From Microvirga rosea (GTDB taxonomy: Bacteria; Pseudomonadota; Alphaproteobacteria; Rhizobiales; Beijerinckiaceae), in NCBI RefSeq assembly GCF_020595095.1, contig NZ_JAJDOP010000002.1, positions 62,001 through 126,000 on the forward strand: a DNA stretch of 64,000 bases. The letters are read 5' to 3'. The number at the start of each line of letters is the position of its first letter. Position 1 is the first letter of the stretch. The translations under genes were made by a program, and so were the position numbers. This document shows positions 1 through 8,843 of this stretch, one piece after another. The notes beneath the pieces were generated by a model, which had not been told where the DNA came from, ran no database searches, and saw only the letters and a program-made list of their open reading frames with translations.

Positions 1-1586
1 GCGGCCCGCGGCTTCTTGATGAAGGGCAGAGCCAGAAGAAGCGCCAGAAACAGGAATGTCAGGAGGTAGAAGATGTCCGCAAAGGACATGACCATCGCCT
101 GCTGACGCACCATCCTCGACATGGTCTTCATGGCCGCCGCACCTGCATCCGAACCGAGGCTCTGATAGCTGTGCGTCATGGCATCCAGCGTCTCCACGGC
201 CGTGGACCGGGCCCAGTTGACGCTGTCGTGCAGCCGCTGGAGATGCAGGTCGAGCCGGTTGTTGAGGATGGTGTTGATCAGCGCAAGTCCGACGGCGCCG
301 CCGAGATTGCGCGTCAGGTTATACAGGCCCGATGCGTTCTTGATGCGGTCCGGCGGCAGGGTCCCGAGCGCGATGTTGTTGATCGGCACCATGCAGATCA
401 TCAGGCCGACGCCGCGCAGGATCTGCGGCACGAACAACTCCCAGAAATCCCAGTCTTTCGTCAGTCCGGTGATCAGCCAAGTGCCCAGGGCAAAGGAGCT
501 GAAGCCGATGGCCATCATGATCCGCGGGTCGAGTACCCGGGACATGCGTCCGGCAATCGGCGCCGTCATGAACATGAAGGCTCCGGACACGAACATGGTC
601 TCGCCGATCTGCAGGGACGAGTAACCTCTCACGCGTCCCAGATACAGCGGATAGAGGTATGTCAGCCCATAGAGACCGATGCCCATCACGAAGCTGAAGG
701 ACGATCCCGCGAGGAAGTTGCCGTCCTTGAAGGCGCGCAGATCCACGATGGGCTGCTTTGCCGTGAAAGCCCGGTAGAAGAACCCGATGGCCCCGACAGC
801 GCAGACGACCGCCAGAATGGCAACGGCTTCATCCTGGAACCAGTCGTTGTTCGGCCCCTCCTCGAGCACGTATTCCAAGGCTCCGAGAAAGGCGGCCATG
901 AAGCCCAGGCCTGCCCAGTCGAAGGACTTGAGGAGGTCGAAATTCGGCTCGTCGAAATCGACCAGAAGGTAGGTCGAGACCGTCACGAAGATGCCGGGGA
1001 TGATGTTCACGAGGAACAGCCAGTGCCACGAGAACAGCTCCGTCAGATAGCCGCCGATCGTCGGCCCCACGGTCGGCGCGAGCGTTGCGACGAGGCCGAT
1101 GATGGGTGAGATGACCGGGCGCTTCTCCGGCGGGAAGATCGTGAAGGCCGATGCGAAGACGGTGGGGATCATGCCGCCGCCGATAAAGCCCTGAAGGGCG
1201 CGCCAGATGATCATTTCGTTGATGGACGACGACGTGGCGCACATGAAACTCATGAGCGTGAACCCGCCCGAGGCGATCACGAACATCCAGCGGGTGGAGA
1301 GCACGCGGGACAGGGTGCCCGAGAGGGGAATCATGATCACTTCGGCGATCAGATAGCTCGTCTGCACCCAGGATATTTCATCCGAGGACGCGGATAGGCC
1401 GGCCTGGATTTCCGCAAGCGACGCCGACACGATCTGGATGTCCAGGATCGCCATGAACATGCCGAAGACCATGCAGAAAAACGCAAAGGTCCGACGCCGG
1501 TCGAGCGACGCCGGTTTTGCGGCGGGCATGGGGCCCGAAGGCATAGGGCCCGAAGGCTTGCCGGCGACAGCTGCAGAAGCGGCCAT
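1..1586 (-). CDS. DHA2-family MFS multidrug efflux transporter (EmrB-like), 3' end cut by window
   Basis: Inner-membrane drug:proton antiporter of the 14-TM DHA2 family, normally working with an HlyD/EmrA adaptor. Translating the minus strand from ATG 1586 gives an unbroken frame of about 528 residues running off the window, so the C-terminus is missing. After a short Ala/Pro-rich start comes the first TM segment with the MAILDIQIVSASL stretch typical of EmrB (motif D region), then WVQTSYLIAEVI and successive hydrophobic segments. The motif C-like APTVGPTIGGYL is also visible. It lies 24 bp downstream of the adaptor gene on the same strand, so the two are very likely one operon under the divergent TetR. 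The substrate cannot be told from sequence. Start chosen as the ATG next to a weak GAGA; other ATGs follow 13 to 20 codons later. Confidence 0.88.
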   Translation of the reverse strand, partial: MAASAAVAGKPSGPMPSGPMPAAKPASLDRRRTFAFFCMVFGMFMAILDIQIVSASLAEIQAGLSASSDEISWVQTSYLIAEVIMIPLSGTLSRVLSTRWMFVIASGGFTLMSFMCATSSSINEMIIWRALQGFIGGGMIPTVFASAFTIFPPEKRPVISPIIGLVATLAPTVGPTIGGYLTELFSWHWLFLVNIIPGIFVTVSTYLLVDFDEPNFDLLKSFDWAGLGFMAAFLGALEYVLEEGPNNDWFQDEAVAILAVVCAVGAIGFFYRAFTAKQPIVDLRAFKDGNFLAGSSFSFVMGIGLYGLTYLYPLYLGRVRGYSSLQIGETMFVSGAFMFMTAPIAGRMSRVLDPRIMMAIGFSSFALGTWLITGLTKDWDFWELFVPQILRGVGLMICMVPINNIALGTLPPDRIKNASGLYNLTRNLGGAVGLALINTILNNRLDLHLQRLHDSVNWARSTAVETLDAMTHSYQSLGSDAGAAAMKTMSRMVRQQAMVMSFADIFYLLTFLFLALLLALPFIKKPRA

Positions 1587-1610
1587 GGAATGTCTCGTTT
1601 CGCGGATGAG

Positions 1611-2804
1611 TTAGCGCTGAGCCGTCTGGCTCGGCGCGTGGTCACGCGTATCGACGTTCACGACGACCGACAGGCCGGGACGCAGCATGCCCTTTCGAGC
1701 GGCTTCGTCGCTGACGGTGATGCGCACGGGAACGCGCTGCACGATCTTGGTGAAATTGCCGGTAGCGTTCTCAGGCGGCAAAAGGCTGAAGACGGAGCCG
1801 GAAGCCGGCGAGACGCTCTCGACCGTGCCGACGATGTCCGTATCCGGGAACGCGTCGACTTCCACATGCACCTTCTGGCCCGGCTTCAGGTCCGCAAGCT
1901 GCGTTTCCTTGAAGTTCGCGTCCACGTGAACGCTGGTCAGGGGCACGAGAGCCGCAAGCCGTGCACCCGGCTGAACGAAGGTGCCGACCTCGACGGCCTT
2001 GTTGCCGACAACGCCGTCCACCGGTGAGCGGATCTCCGTGAAGGAAAGGTCCCGCTCCGCCTTCTCGACGGCCGTCTGCTGCTCGGCAACGGCACGCTGC
2101 GCCTCCTCCCGCTGAGCGGACAGAACATCCACATTGGCTTGTGCAAGCGCGAGCGCCGCCTCGGCGCTGCGCACGTTCGCAATCGTCCGATCGCGCTCGG
2201 CCTTCGCAGTTTCGAACGTGGCCTTGCTGGCGTAATTGGACTGGGCAAGCTGCTGCTGACGGGCAAAGTCGCCCGCGGCGCGCTCGGCATCAGCCTGCGC
2301 GGCCGCGACCTGCGCCCTCGCCTGCTCCACCGAGGCCTTTGCCGCTTCGATCTGGCGGCCGATGCGCGAGACCGCACTCTGCTGCGTGGCCAGCTTGTCC
2401 TGAGCGGACTGAAGGGCCAGGCGGTAGTCGCCGTCATCGATCTTGGCGATCAGGTCGCCGGCCTTGACGCTCTGGTTGTTCGTGACCGCGACCGACTGGA
2501 TGTAGCCCGAGATCTTGGCGGACATGATGGTGATATCGGCCTGGACATAGGCGTCATCGGTCGACACCATGAAACGGCCTGTCTTCCACCAGTTGAATCC
2601 CTCGTAACCTCCAAAGCCGAGGGCTGCGAGCAGGATCGCCAGAATGATCGGCTTCTTCCCGGGGCCCCGCTTAGCCTTCCCTTTGGTCACCGGCGGGGAA
2701 GCGGCGGTATCGCCCTGCGGGGCGGAAGCGGCCGGAGCAGCCTTTTCGACCAGTGGAGACGGTTCCTCACCCTTGGAACGGGTATCCTCGTCACGATATG
2801 CCAT
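1611..2804 (-). CDS. HlyD/EmrA-family membrane fusion protein
   Basis: Periplasmic adaptor that links the adjacent MFS pump to an outer-membrane channel. 397 aa from ATG 2804, which has a GAAGG ribosome site a few bases upstream; a longer frame to 2885 exists but lacks family-like sequence. A cytoplasmic Pro/Ala/Lys-rich N-terminus precedes one TM segment (ILAILLAALGFGGYEGF). The EmrA signature STDDAYVQADITIMSAKISGYI and a split biotinyl-lipoyl-like domain (NNQSVKAGDLIAKIDDGDY) follow. A long Ala/Gln/Glu-rich coiled-coil hairpin separates this from the second lipoyl half (IRSPVDGVVGNKAVEVGTFV) and a beta-barrel region. First gene of the efflux operon; the palindrome between it and tetR suggests repression by that TetR. 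Confidence 0.9.
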   Translation of the reverse strand: MAYRDEDTRSKGEEPSPLVEKAAPAASAPQGDTAASPPVTKGKAKRGPGKKPIILAILLAALGFGGYEGFNWWKTGRFMVSTDDAYVQADITIMSAKISGYIQSVAVTNNQSVKAGDLIAKIDDGDYRLALQSAQDKLATQQSAVSRIGRQIEAAKASVEQARAQVAAAQADAERAAGDFARQQQLAQSNYASKATFETAKAERDRTIANVRSAEAALALAQANVDVLSAQREEAQRAVAEQQTAVEKAERDLSFTEIRSPVDGVVGNKAVEVGTFVQPGARLAALVPLTSVHVDANFKETQLADLKPGQKVHVEVDAFPDTDIVGTVESVSPASGSVFSLLPPENATGNFTKIVQRVPVRITVSDEAARKGMLRPGLSVVVNVDTRDHAPSQTAQR

Positions 2805-2893
2805 GATATACCAAACCTTCGGAGAAGAGAGTGGCGGCCCCCTTGCCGCGGCGCTGCGCGCACTGGAAACTCTCTTCAGAGACAACTATATGG

Positions 2894-2916
2894 ATTGACT
2901 GAACGGTTCGGTCAAT
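2894..2916. promoter_or_regulatory. Palindromic operator between efflux operon and tetR
   Basis: A 23-bp near-perfect inverted repeat centred on 2905: outer arms ATTGAC and GTCAAT, inner arms AAC and GTT around a central G. Only the TG/CG pair between inner and outer arms deviates. It lies in the divergent intergenic region, 34 bp before the tetR start chosen here, where a TetR dimer would block both promoters. Size and position fit TetR operators; binding is inferred. Confidence 0.7.
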
Positions 2917-2949
2917 GGCATGGCGGCAATGGGAGGTGACAAAACGCAC

Positions 2950-3612
2950 ATGAACAGTCTCGATATCGCGCCGGAGCATCCCGCCCTTGACGATGGGATC
3001 GACAGCGCCAAGCGCCGCCAGATCCTGGAAGGGGCCCGTCAGGTATTCCTGGCTGAAGGCTTCGACGGCGCCAGCATGGGAGAAATCGCCAAGGCCGCGG
3101 GGGTCTCCAAAGGGACCCTGTACGTGTATTTCAGCAGCAAAGAGGCTCTGTTCGAGGCCCTGACCGTCGAGGAAAAACGGGGACTGGCCGAGGTCATGTT
3201 TCGGATCGATGCCGATGACCCGGATGTGCGGAACGTTCTGACCCAGCTTGGCACGAGCTACCTGAGCCATATGGGCAATCCGGAACACATCTCGTCCGTG
3301 CGCATGGTGATCGGCGCCGCCAACAAGCTGCCCCAGCTTGGACAGGTGTTCTACGAGGCAGGCCCCTGCCGGGGCATCGCACGCCTCAAAAGCTATTTCG
3401 ACCACCAAGTCGAGGCAGGACGCCTGGATATCGAAGATACCTCGATCGCCGCGCAGCACTTTCTGGATCTGTGCCAGTCGGGGGTGATGCGCCGCCTGCT
3501 TTTCGCGGTCGGCACCCGTCCCACGGAGGAAGAAATCAAGAAGAACGTCGCCAACGCGTTGAGGGTCTTCTTTGCGGCCTATGGTCCGAAGACCGGCGCA
3601 TCACGAAGCTGA
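2950..3612 (+). CDS. TetR/AcrR-family transcriptional repressor
   Basis: One-component regulator, probable repressor of the divergent efflux pair and of itself. 220 aa from ATG 2950, which follows GGGAGGTGAC by about 12 bases; in-frame ATGs at 2920 and 2929 are alternatives, but the first lies almost against the operator. The N-terminal DNA-binding domain is classical: RRQILEGARQVFLAEGF, then helix-turn-helix ASMGEIAKAAGVSKGTLYVYF and SSKEALFEAL. The C-terminal half (from about residue 90) is all-helical and matches AcrR-like C-terminal ligand domains with an RxLFAVG-type segment near the end. The inducer is unknown. Its 3' end faces the Crp-like gene with only 24 bp between. Confidence 0.9.
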   Translation: MNSLDIAPEHPALDDGIDSAKRRQILEGARQVFLAEGFDGASMGEIAKAAGVSKGTLYVYFSSKEALFEALTVEEKRGLAEVMFRIDADDPDVRNVLTQLGTSYLSHMGNPEHISSVRMVIGAANKLPQLGQVFYEAGPCRGIARLKSYFDHQVEAGRLDIEDTSIAAQHFLDLCQSGVMRRLLFAVGTRPTEEEIKKNVANALRVFFAAYGPKTGASRS

Positions 3613-3636
3613 CCCTTCGGCCTGGGACGCGAGGCG

Positions 3637-4323
3637 CTACGCATCCTCCCGCAGGGCTTCGGCGACGCGCGCCTTGAGCACCTCCGGCTGCCGCAGGATC
3701 AGAGCACCGCGGGTGCGCTCGATCAGCCCCTCCTGAGACATCATAGTGAATTCCCGGGTCACCTGCTCGCGCCGGCAACCAATGCGGGCGGCCATGATAT
3801 GGTGGAACGGCGGGGGTGTGATGACCCGCTCCCCGTTGTGGTCGGAGCGCGGAATCGAGAGACGCAGAAGCTCGGAATAAAGCCGGTGCCGAAGGTCGAG
3901 AACCGTCTGCTCCACGAACCGGGCGTTGAGCTCGCGGATGCGCGAAGCCATCAGGCAGAACAGCCTTTCCGCAACCTTGACGTTCGAGAAAATCAGCTCC
4001 CGGAAAACGGCCGCCGGCATGACGCAGGCTTCACCCTTGGTCAGGGCCGTCACGTTCGCGGAGCGCTTGATGCCGTCCAGGGCGGCCAGCTCCCCGAACA
4101 ACTCTCCGGGCTTCATCTCATCGAGAATGACTTCCTTGCCGGAGGCCGTCCGCATGAGAACGCGAACCTCGCCGGAAAGCAGGAAGTAAACATCCGTCGA
4201 GAGATCGTCGAAATCGACCAGGATTTCTTCGGGGTCGAACCGACGCCAGTTCGCTCGGCTTTCATAGGTCGTCAGATCAAGTCCCAAATCCTTGAAGAGC
4301 TGAACGCTAGACAACCGAGCCAT
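3637..4323 (-). CDS. Crp/Fnr-family transcriptional regulator
   Basis: Cyclic-nucleotide-type regulator of 228 aa. ATG 4323 is preceded by GAGGGGG at good spacing; an upstream in-frame ATG at 4356 adds 11 basic residues and is less likely. Residues about 30-140 form the cNMP-binding barrel, with the phosphate-cassette pattern GELFGELAALDGIKRSANVTA: both the Glu and the Arg that contact the cyclic phosphate in CRP are present, so nucleotide binding is plausible. The C-terminal winged helix has recognition helix CRREQVTREFTMMSQEGLIE. There is no Fnr-type N-terminal Cys cluster. It is transcribed alone, downstream of the wbpE terminator, so regulation of the sugar operon cannot be concluded from position. 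Confidence 0.88.
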   Translation of the reverse strand: MARLSSVQLFKDLGLDLTTYESRANWRRFDPEEILVDFDDLSTDVYFLLSGEVRVLMRTASGKEVILDEMKPGELFGELAALDGIKRSANVTALTKGEACVMPAAVFRELIFSNVKVAERLFCLMASRIRELNARFVEQTVLDLRHRLYSELLRLSIPRSDHNGERVITPPPFHHIMAARIGCRREQVTREFTMMSQEGLIERTRGALILRQPEVLKARVAEALREDA

Positions 4324-4400
4324 GGCCGACCCCCTCTTCGATCGTCCTGCTTTCATAGCAGCAACTTAGCGCCAAGCTAGGGTCAAATAGTGTTATATCA

Positions 4401-4432
4401 AATAGAAAGGGCCGGGTTTTGAACCCGGCCCT
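4401..4432 (-). terminator. Rho-independent terminator of the wbp operon
   Basis: An 11-bp perfect stem AGGGCCGGGTT/AACCCGGCCCT with a 3-base loop (4408-4432). On the minus strand it is followed by TTTCTATTT. It lies 22 bp after the wbpE stop and separates the operon from the Crp-family gene. Confidence 0.88.
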
Positions 4433-4454
4433 CCATCGAAAGTTGTTCGGCTTC

Positions 4455-5609
4455 CTATTCCGCGGCAACCTTGCGTTGCTTCACGAGCGCGTCCTTCACG
4501 GCGGCGATGATCCGGTCCTGAACGTCCTGTGTCAGGTACGGATGCATCGGGAGGCTCACGACTTCCGCTGCGAGACGCTCGGAAACCGGGAGGCCGTTGC
4601 CGGCAACCGGATAGCCCTTGTAGGCGGTCTGCTGGTGGAGCGGCTTCGGATAATAGACGGCGGTCGGAATGCCGGCGGCCTTGAGATCCGCCTGGAACTG
4701 CTCGCGGTTGAAGCCGGCCATGCGCAGGGTGTACTGCGCCCAAACAGAAGTATAGCCCTCCGGAACTTCCGGAACGACCGCGACATCGCGCAGATTGTCG
4801 TTGTAGTAGGTCGCGACCCGATCACGCGCTTCGATTTCGCTCGGGAAGATCTTGAGCTTCTCGATGAGAACCGCGGCCTGCATGGTGTCGAGACGGCCGT
4901 TCACGCCGATCCGCACGTTGTCGTACTTCTCGGTGCCCTGCCCGTGCACGCGGATCGACCGCAGGACGGTGGCGAGTTCATCGTCGTTCGTGAAGATCGC
5001 ACCGCCGTCGCCGTAGCAGCCGAGAGGCTTGGCCGGGAAGAAGCTGGTGGTGGTGGCATCGCCGATCACGCCGACCTTCCGGCCCCGGTAGGAGGCACCG
5101 AAGCTCTGGGCGGCGTCGCACATCAGCCACAGGCCTTCACGCTTGCAGAAGGCCTCGATCGGCTCGTAATCCGCCGGCATGCCGAAAAGATCGACCGGGA
5201 TCACGCCCACCGGGTTCAGGCCGAGCTTCTTGGCGGTCCTGAGACCGGCTTCGAGGCTGACGATGTCGAGATTGAACGTGTCCTCGAGGACATCCACGAA
5301 GATCGGGGTCGCGCCGAGCCAGGCAACGACTTCCGCCGTCGCCGCGAAAGTGAAGCTGGGGCACAGCACCGCGTCACCTGGCTTCACGCCCTTGGCCATC
5401 ATCACCATGGCGAGGGCATCGGTGCCGTTCGCGCAGGAGATGACGTGCTTGGCGCCGCAGAAGGCCGAAAGTTCGGCCTCAAGCGTCTTGACCTCGGGGC
5501 CCATGATGTAGCCGCCGTGGTTGACGACGCGCAGGATGGCTTCGTCCATGGCGGAGCCGATACGGTTGCGCTGAGCAGCCAGGTCGATAAAGGCAATCGG
5601 TTCCGACAT
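4455..5609 (-). CDS. wbpE: DegT/DnrJ/EryC1 aminotransferase, WbpE-like
   Basis: PLP enzyme predicted to transaminate UDP-3-keto-GlcNAcA to UDP-GlcNAc(3NH2)A with glutamate as donor. 384 aa, the family's usual length. Fold-type I sugar aminotransferase features: NGTDALAMVM near residue 62 (phosphate binding), the DAAQSFGA motif near 166, and the Schiff-base Lys at about 194 in TTTSFFPAKPLGCYGDGGA. The C-terminus carries the QYTLRM and GIPTAVYYPKPLH blocks typical of this group. Its ATG overlaps the TGA of the upstream fusion gene (TGATG), so translation is coupled. Assignment to WbpE rather than another 3- or 4-aminotransferase rests on the operon partners. Last gene before a strong terminator. 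Confidence 0.87.
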   Translation of the reverse strand: MSEPIAFIDLAAQRNRIGSAMDEAILRVVNHGGYIMGPEVKTLEAELSAFCGAKHVISCANGTDALAMVMMAKGVKPGDAVLCPSFTFAATAEVVAWLGATPIFVDVLEDTFNLDIVSLEAGLRTAKKLGLNPVGVIPVDLFGMPADYEPIEAFCKREGLWLMCDAAQSFGASYRGRKVGVIGDATTTSFFPAKPLGCYGDGGAIFTNDDELATVLRSIRVHGQGTEKYDNVRIGVNGRLDTMQAAVLIEKLKIFPSEIEARDRVATYYNDNLRDVAVVPEVPEGYTSVWAQYTLRMAGFNREQFQADLKAAGIPTAVYYPKPLHQQTAYKGYPVAGNGLPVSERLAAEVVSLPMHPYLTQDVQDRIIAAVKDALVKQRKVAAE

Positions 5610-7213
5610 CACGCAATCTCCTCAAGTGTGTTTGGGCCGGTTTCGCGATAGCGGCGGCCGGTTTCAGGACAGACGAGATCCGGGCCGAGCTTCGCGCCCG
5701 CATGGCTCATCCAACCGATGCGCTTGGCCGGAACACCGGCCATCAGCGCGAACGCAGGCACATCCTTCGCCACAACCGCGCCCGCGGCGATGAAGGAATA
5801 CTCACCGAGGGTATGACCGCAGACAATGGTTGCGTTGGCGCCGATGGAGGCACCGCGCTTGACCAGGGTCGGCCGATACTCGGATTTGCGGGCGATTTCC
5901 GAACGGGGATTATTGACGTTCGTGAACACACAGGAGGGACCGCAGAACACCCCGTCCTCCAGGGTTACGCCCTCGTAAACCGAGACGTTGTTCTGGATCT
6001 TGACGTTGTCGCCGACCGTCACCTTCGGGCCGATCACGACGTTCTGACCGACATTGACGTTCCGGCCCAGGCTGACATTCCCGAGAATATGGCTGAAATG
6101 CCAGATCTTCGAGCCTTCGCCGATCTCGACGCCCGGATCGACATAGGCAGACTCGTGAATCGTGACGCCTGGGTAGTCCTTCGCAACCCGCGGCTTCGAT
6201 GGAGCAGCGGCCGCTGGAGCGCTGGCGGCGCTGCCGCCGCGAGCCTGGCTCAACGACTCCGCCGCGCGGGACAGAACGCTGAGGACGCGCAGGCCTTCGC
6301 GGCCGTCCGTCCGGGGCGTTGCGCCGCTGCGGACGCACTCGATGAAGTGCAGGCATTCCTGCTTCAGGGGTTCGTCCTGAGGCACGCTGACCGGGATGGC
6401 GTCCGCCTTCACCGGGACCGGCATGTTGTCCTTCCACTCCACCTTGTGCGGATAAAGAAGGAGCTTGCGCTCCCAGGCTTCGCCATCGTCGAACACGGCC
6501 ATCGCGTCGGAGCCGACGACGACGAGCTTCTGCTCCTTGAACGGATGCAGCCAGGACACGAACACGTGCGCCCGCTCCCCGCCAGGGAAAGCCAGGTGCG
6601 TGGTGGTCACGTCGGCGATCGCATCGTGCAGGTAGTACCCGCCGACCGCTTCGACCTTCTCCGGCTCGCTGCCGATGAGGGAGAGGATCATCGAAAGATC
6701 GTGCGGCGCGAAGGACCAGAGGATGTCCTCCTCCCGCCGGATCTTTCCGAGATTCAGGCGGTTCGAATAGACGTACTGCAGACGTCCCAGCTTGCCTTCG
6801 CGCACCAGTGTCTTCAGTTCGAGGAAGATCGGGTGGTACTGCAGCAGATGGCCGACCATGAGACGGCGGTCGAGCCGCTCGGCCAGGGCGCAGAGCTCCT
6901 TGGCCTCGTTGACCTCGAGTGCCAGGGGCTTTTCGACGAAAACGTGCTTTCCGGCCTCGAGGGCCTGCTTGGCCAGCTTGTAGTGGAGAGCCGCCGGAGC
7001 TGCGATCGCTACGGCGTGGATCGCCGGGTCGGCCAGGGCAGCCTCGAAACCGAGGGAGCGCCCGCCATGCTTGGCGATCAGGGCTTCGACGGTGGGCTGA
7101 TGGGCATCAACCAGAGCTTCCAGCGCTCCGAGTTCAGCAAAGTTGCGGACGAGGTTCTTGCCCCAGTATCCGCAACCGACCACCGCCACCCGAATATCGC
7201 TCGCCATCGTCAT
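5609..7213 (-). CDS. Fused sugar 3-dehydrogenase / N-acetyltransferase (WbpB-WbpD)
   Basis: Predicted bifunctional enzyme of 534 aa. Residues about 1-330 are a Gfo/Idh/MocA NAD(P) oxidoreductase (VGCGYWGKN near 12-19, EKPLA near 95), matching WbpB, which oxidises UDP-GlcNAcA at C3. An Ala/Pro linker at about 330-348 ([16 protein letters not shown]) joins it to a left-handed beta-helix acetyltransferase with hexapeptide repeats ([25 protein letters not shown]) and the VNNPRSEI loop, matching WbpD. In Pseudomonas these are separate proteins, and WbpD acts after the WbpE aminotransferase. Start 7213 (MTMASDIRV) is chosen from the GGAT upstream; 7207 is possible and a longer frame to 7297 has no homology-like sequence. 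Same operon as wbpA (34 bp upstream) and wbpE (overlapping). Confidence 0.87.
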   Translation of the reverse strand: MTMASDIRVAVVGCGYWGKNLVRNFAELGALEALVDAHQPTVEALIAKHGGRSLGFEAALADPAIHAVAIAAPAALHYKLAKQALEAGKHVFVEKPLALEVNEAKELCALAERLDRRLMVGHLLQYHPIFLELKTLVREGKLGRLQYVYSNRLNLGKIRREEDILWSFAPHDLSMILSLIGSEPEKVEAVGGYYLHDAIADVTTTHLAFPGGERAHVFVSWLHPFKEQKLVVVGSDAMAVFDDGEAWERKLLLYPHKVEWKDNMPVPVKADAIPVSVPQDEPLKQECLHFIECVRSGATPRTDGREGLRVLSVLSRAAESLSQARGGSAASAPAAAAPSKPRVAKDYPGVTIHESAYVDPGVEIGEGSKIWHFSHILGNVSLGRNVNVGQNVVIGPKVTVGDNVKIQNNVSVYEGVTLEDGVFCGPSCVFTNVNNPRSEIARKSEYRPTLVKRGASIGANATIVCGHTLGEYSFIAAGAVVAKDVPAFALMAGVPAKRIGWMSHAGAKLGPDLVCPETGRRYRETGPNTLEEIA

Positions 7214-7247
7214 ACGTCTTATCCGTTCTTTGTTTTGTTTGTCGGGA

Positions 7248-8612
7248 TCAGGCCTTGATGACCTTCCCTTCCGGAATTCCGGCGCGGACGCAGGCATTCC
7301 GGGTATCGACGACCACTTTTCCGTGCTCGACGACTAGCTTGTAATCGACATTGTCGTGGTCGGTGGCGATGAGGACCGCGTCGTAGCCGGCCAGGGTCTT
7401 GGCATCGAGGGCGACCGACTTGCGACCGGCCAGCTCCGCGTGCTCCCGCGTCATCGGAATGACCGGAATGAAGGGATCATAGTAATCCACGTGAGCACCG
7501 CGTCCCTCGATCAGCTCGATGAGCTTGAGCGACGGGCTCTCGCGCATGTCGTCGACATTCTTCTTATAGGCGATGCCGAGCATCAGGATCTTGGAGCCCG
7601 TGAAGGCCTTGCCGCTGCGGTCCACCGCCTCGGCCAGCTTGTTCACTACGTAATAGGGCATCCGGGTGTTGATCTGGCCAGCAAGCTCGATGAAGCGGGT
7701 CGCGATGTCGTATTCCCGCGCCTTCCAGGTGAGATAGAACGGATCGATCGGGATGCAGTGGCCGCCGAGACCGGGACCGGGATAGAAGGGCATGAAGCCG
7801 AAGGGCTTGGTCTTGGCGGCGTCGATCACCTCCCAGACGTCGATGCCCATGGCCGCGTAGACCACCTTGAGCTCGTTCACCAGGGCGATGTTGACGGCGC
7901 GGAAGATGTTCTCCGTGAGCTTCACGGCTTCGGCCGTGGCAGCCGAGGAGACCGGGACCGTCTTGACGATGAGCTGCCCATAAAGGGCCTCCGCGAGCGC
8001 CAGCGCGTCCGGCCCGTCGCCGCCCACCACCTTCGGGATCGTGGAAGTGCCGAAATCCGGGTTGCCCGGATCCTCACGCTCCGGAGAGAAGGCGAGGAAG
8101 AAGTCCACGCCGCTCTTCAGGCCGGTCGCCTCGAAGATCGGCTTGATCACCTCGTCGGTCGTTCCCGGATAGGTAGTCGATTCCAGAACCACCAGCTGCC
8201 CCTTGCGCAGGCGCGGCGCGATGGAGCGAGCGGTATTCTCCACATAGGAGAGATCGGGCTCGCGATGCCGGGTGAGAGGGGTCGGCACGGCGATCAGGAT
8301 GGCATCGGGCTCGGCCAGACGATCGAAGTCGGCCGTCGCCTGGAACTTGCCGCTCTCGACGGCCTCGCCGATCATCGCCGCCGGAATGTGCTTGATGAAG
8401 CTCTCGCCCCGGTTCAGCTGATCGACGCGCGGAGCATCGATGTCAAACCCGAGCACGTTGAAACCCGCCTTGGTCGCCGCCAGGGCCAGAGGGATACCGA
8501 CATAGCCGAGGCCGACGATGCCGATTCGCGCCTTGCGAGCCTTGAAGCTCGCAAGCAGCTCAGCAACGTTCACGGGCGCCGCATCGGTCTCCACCGCGCG
8601 ATTTGCATGCAT
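7248..8612 (-). CDS. wbpA: UDP-N-acetyl-D-glucosamine 6-dehydrogenase, WbpA-like
   Basis: NAD-dependent two-step oxidation of UDP-GlcNAc to UDP-GlcNAcA in the cytoplasm; first step of the pathway encoded by this operon. 454 aa from ATG 8612, preceded by AGGAG; a longer frame to 8675 is not needed. The UDP-glucose/GDP-mannose dehydrogenase layout is complete: Rossmann GLGYVG at residues 34-39, central dimerisation helix with [17 protein letters not shown], catalytic Cys about 286 in [12 protein letters not shown], and a C-terminal UDP-binding domain with [18 protein letters not shown]. The VPTPLT and ESTTYPGTT motifs are those of the WbpA/WecC subgroup, and the downstream wbpB/D/E genes favour WbpA. 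No promoter was pinned down; the 231-bp divergent gap to the ABC-F gene must hold it. Confidence 0.9.
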   Translation of the reverse strand: MHANRAVETDAAPVNVAELLASFKARKARIGIVGLGYVGIPLALAATKAGFNVLGFDIDAPRVDQLNRGESFIKHIPAAMIGEAVESGKFQATADFDRLAEPDAILIAVPTPLTRHREPDLSYVENTARSIAPRLRKGQLVVLESTTYPGTTDEVIKPIFEATGLKSGVDFFLAFSPEREDPGNPDFGTSTIPKVVGGDGPDALALAEALYGQLIVKTVPVSSAATAEAVKLTENIFRAVNIALVNELKVVYAAMGIDVWEVIDAAKTKPFGFMPFYPGPGLGGHCIPIDPFYLTWKAREYDIATRFIELAGQINTRMPYYVVNKLAEAVDRSGKAFTGSKILMLGIAYKKNVDDMRESPSLKLIELIEGRGAHVDYYDPFIPVIPMTREHAELAGRKSVALDAKTLAGYDAVLIATDHDNVDYKLVVEHGKVVVDTRNACVRAGIPEGKVIKA

Positions 8613-8843
8613 TTTCAGGCTCCTGACTAACCCCTTCGCAGCCTCGAGCCCGCAAATCCAACATTCCGCCTCCAAAGCGGTACGGGCGAAGACAGCGTGA
8701 TTATTTTGGGCGTGTCTGTGATGGCATTACCCGGCAAAGTCAAGCGAAAGCCATGGTCCAGCTATGAGGTCCCGTGGGCAATTCACGAATTCCGGCTCGA
8801 ACTCTCGCCTTGCCTTGAAAGCGCCTCCGAGCCAAAAGGCCCC

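Noticed and set aside
4455..8612. Possible O-antigen or capsule island
   Set aside because: Only the three nucleotide-sugar genes are present, with no glycosyltransferase, flippase or polymerase, so a full island is not supported.
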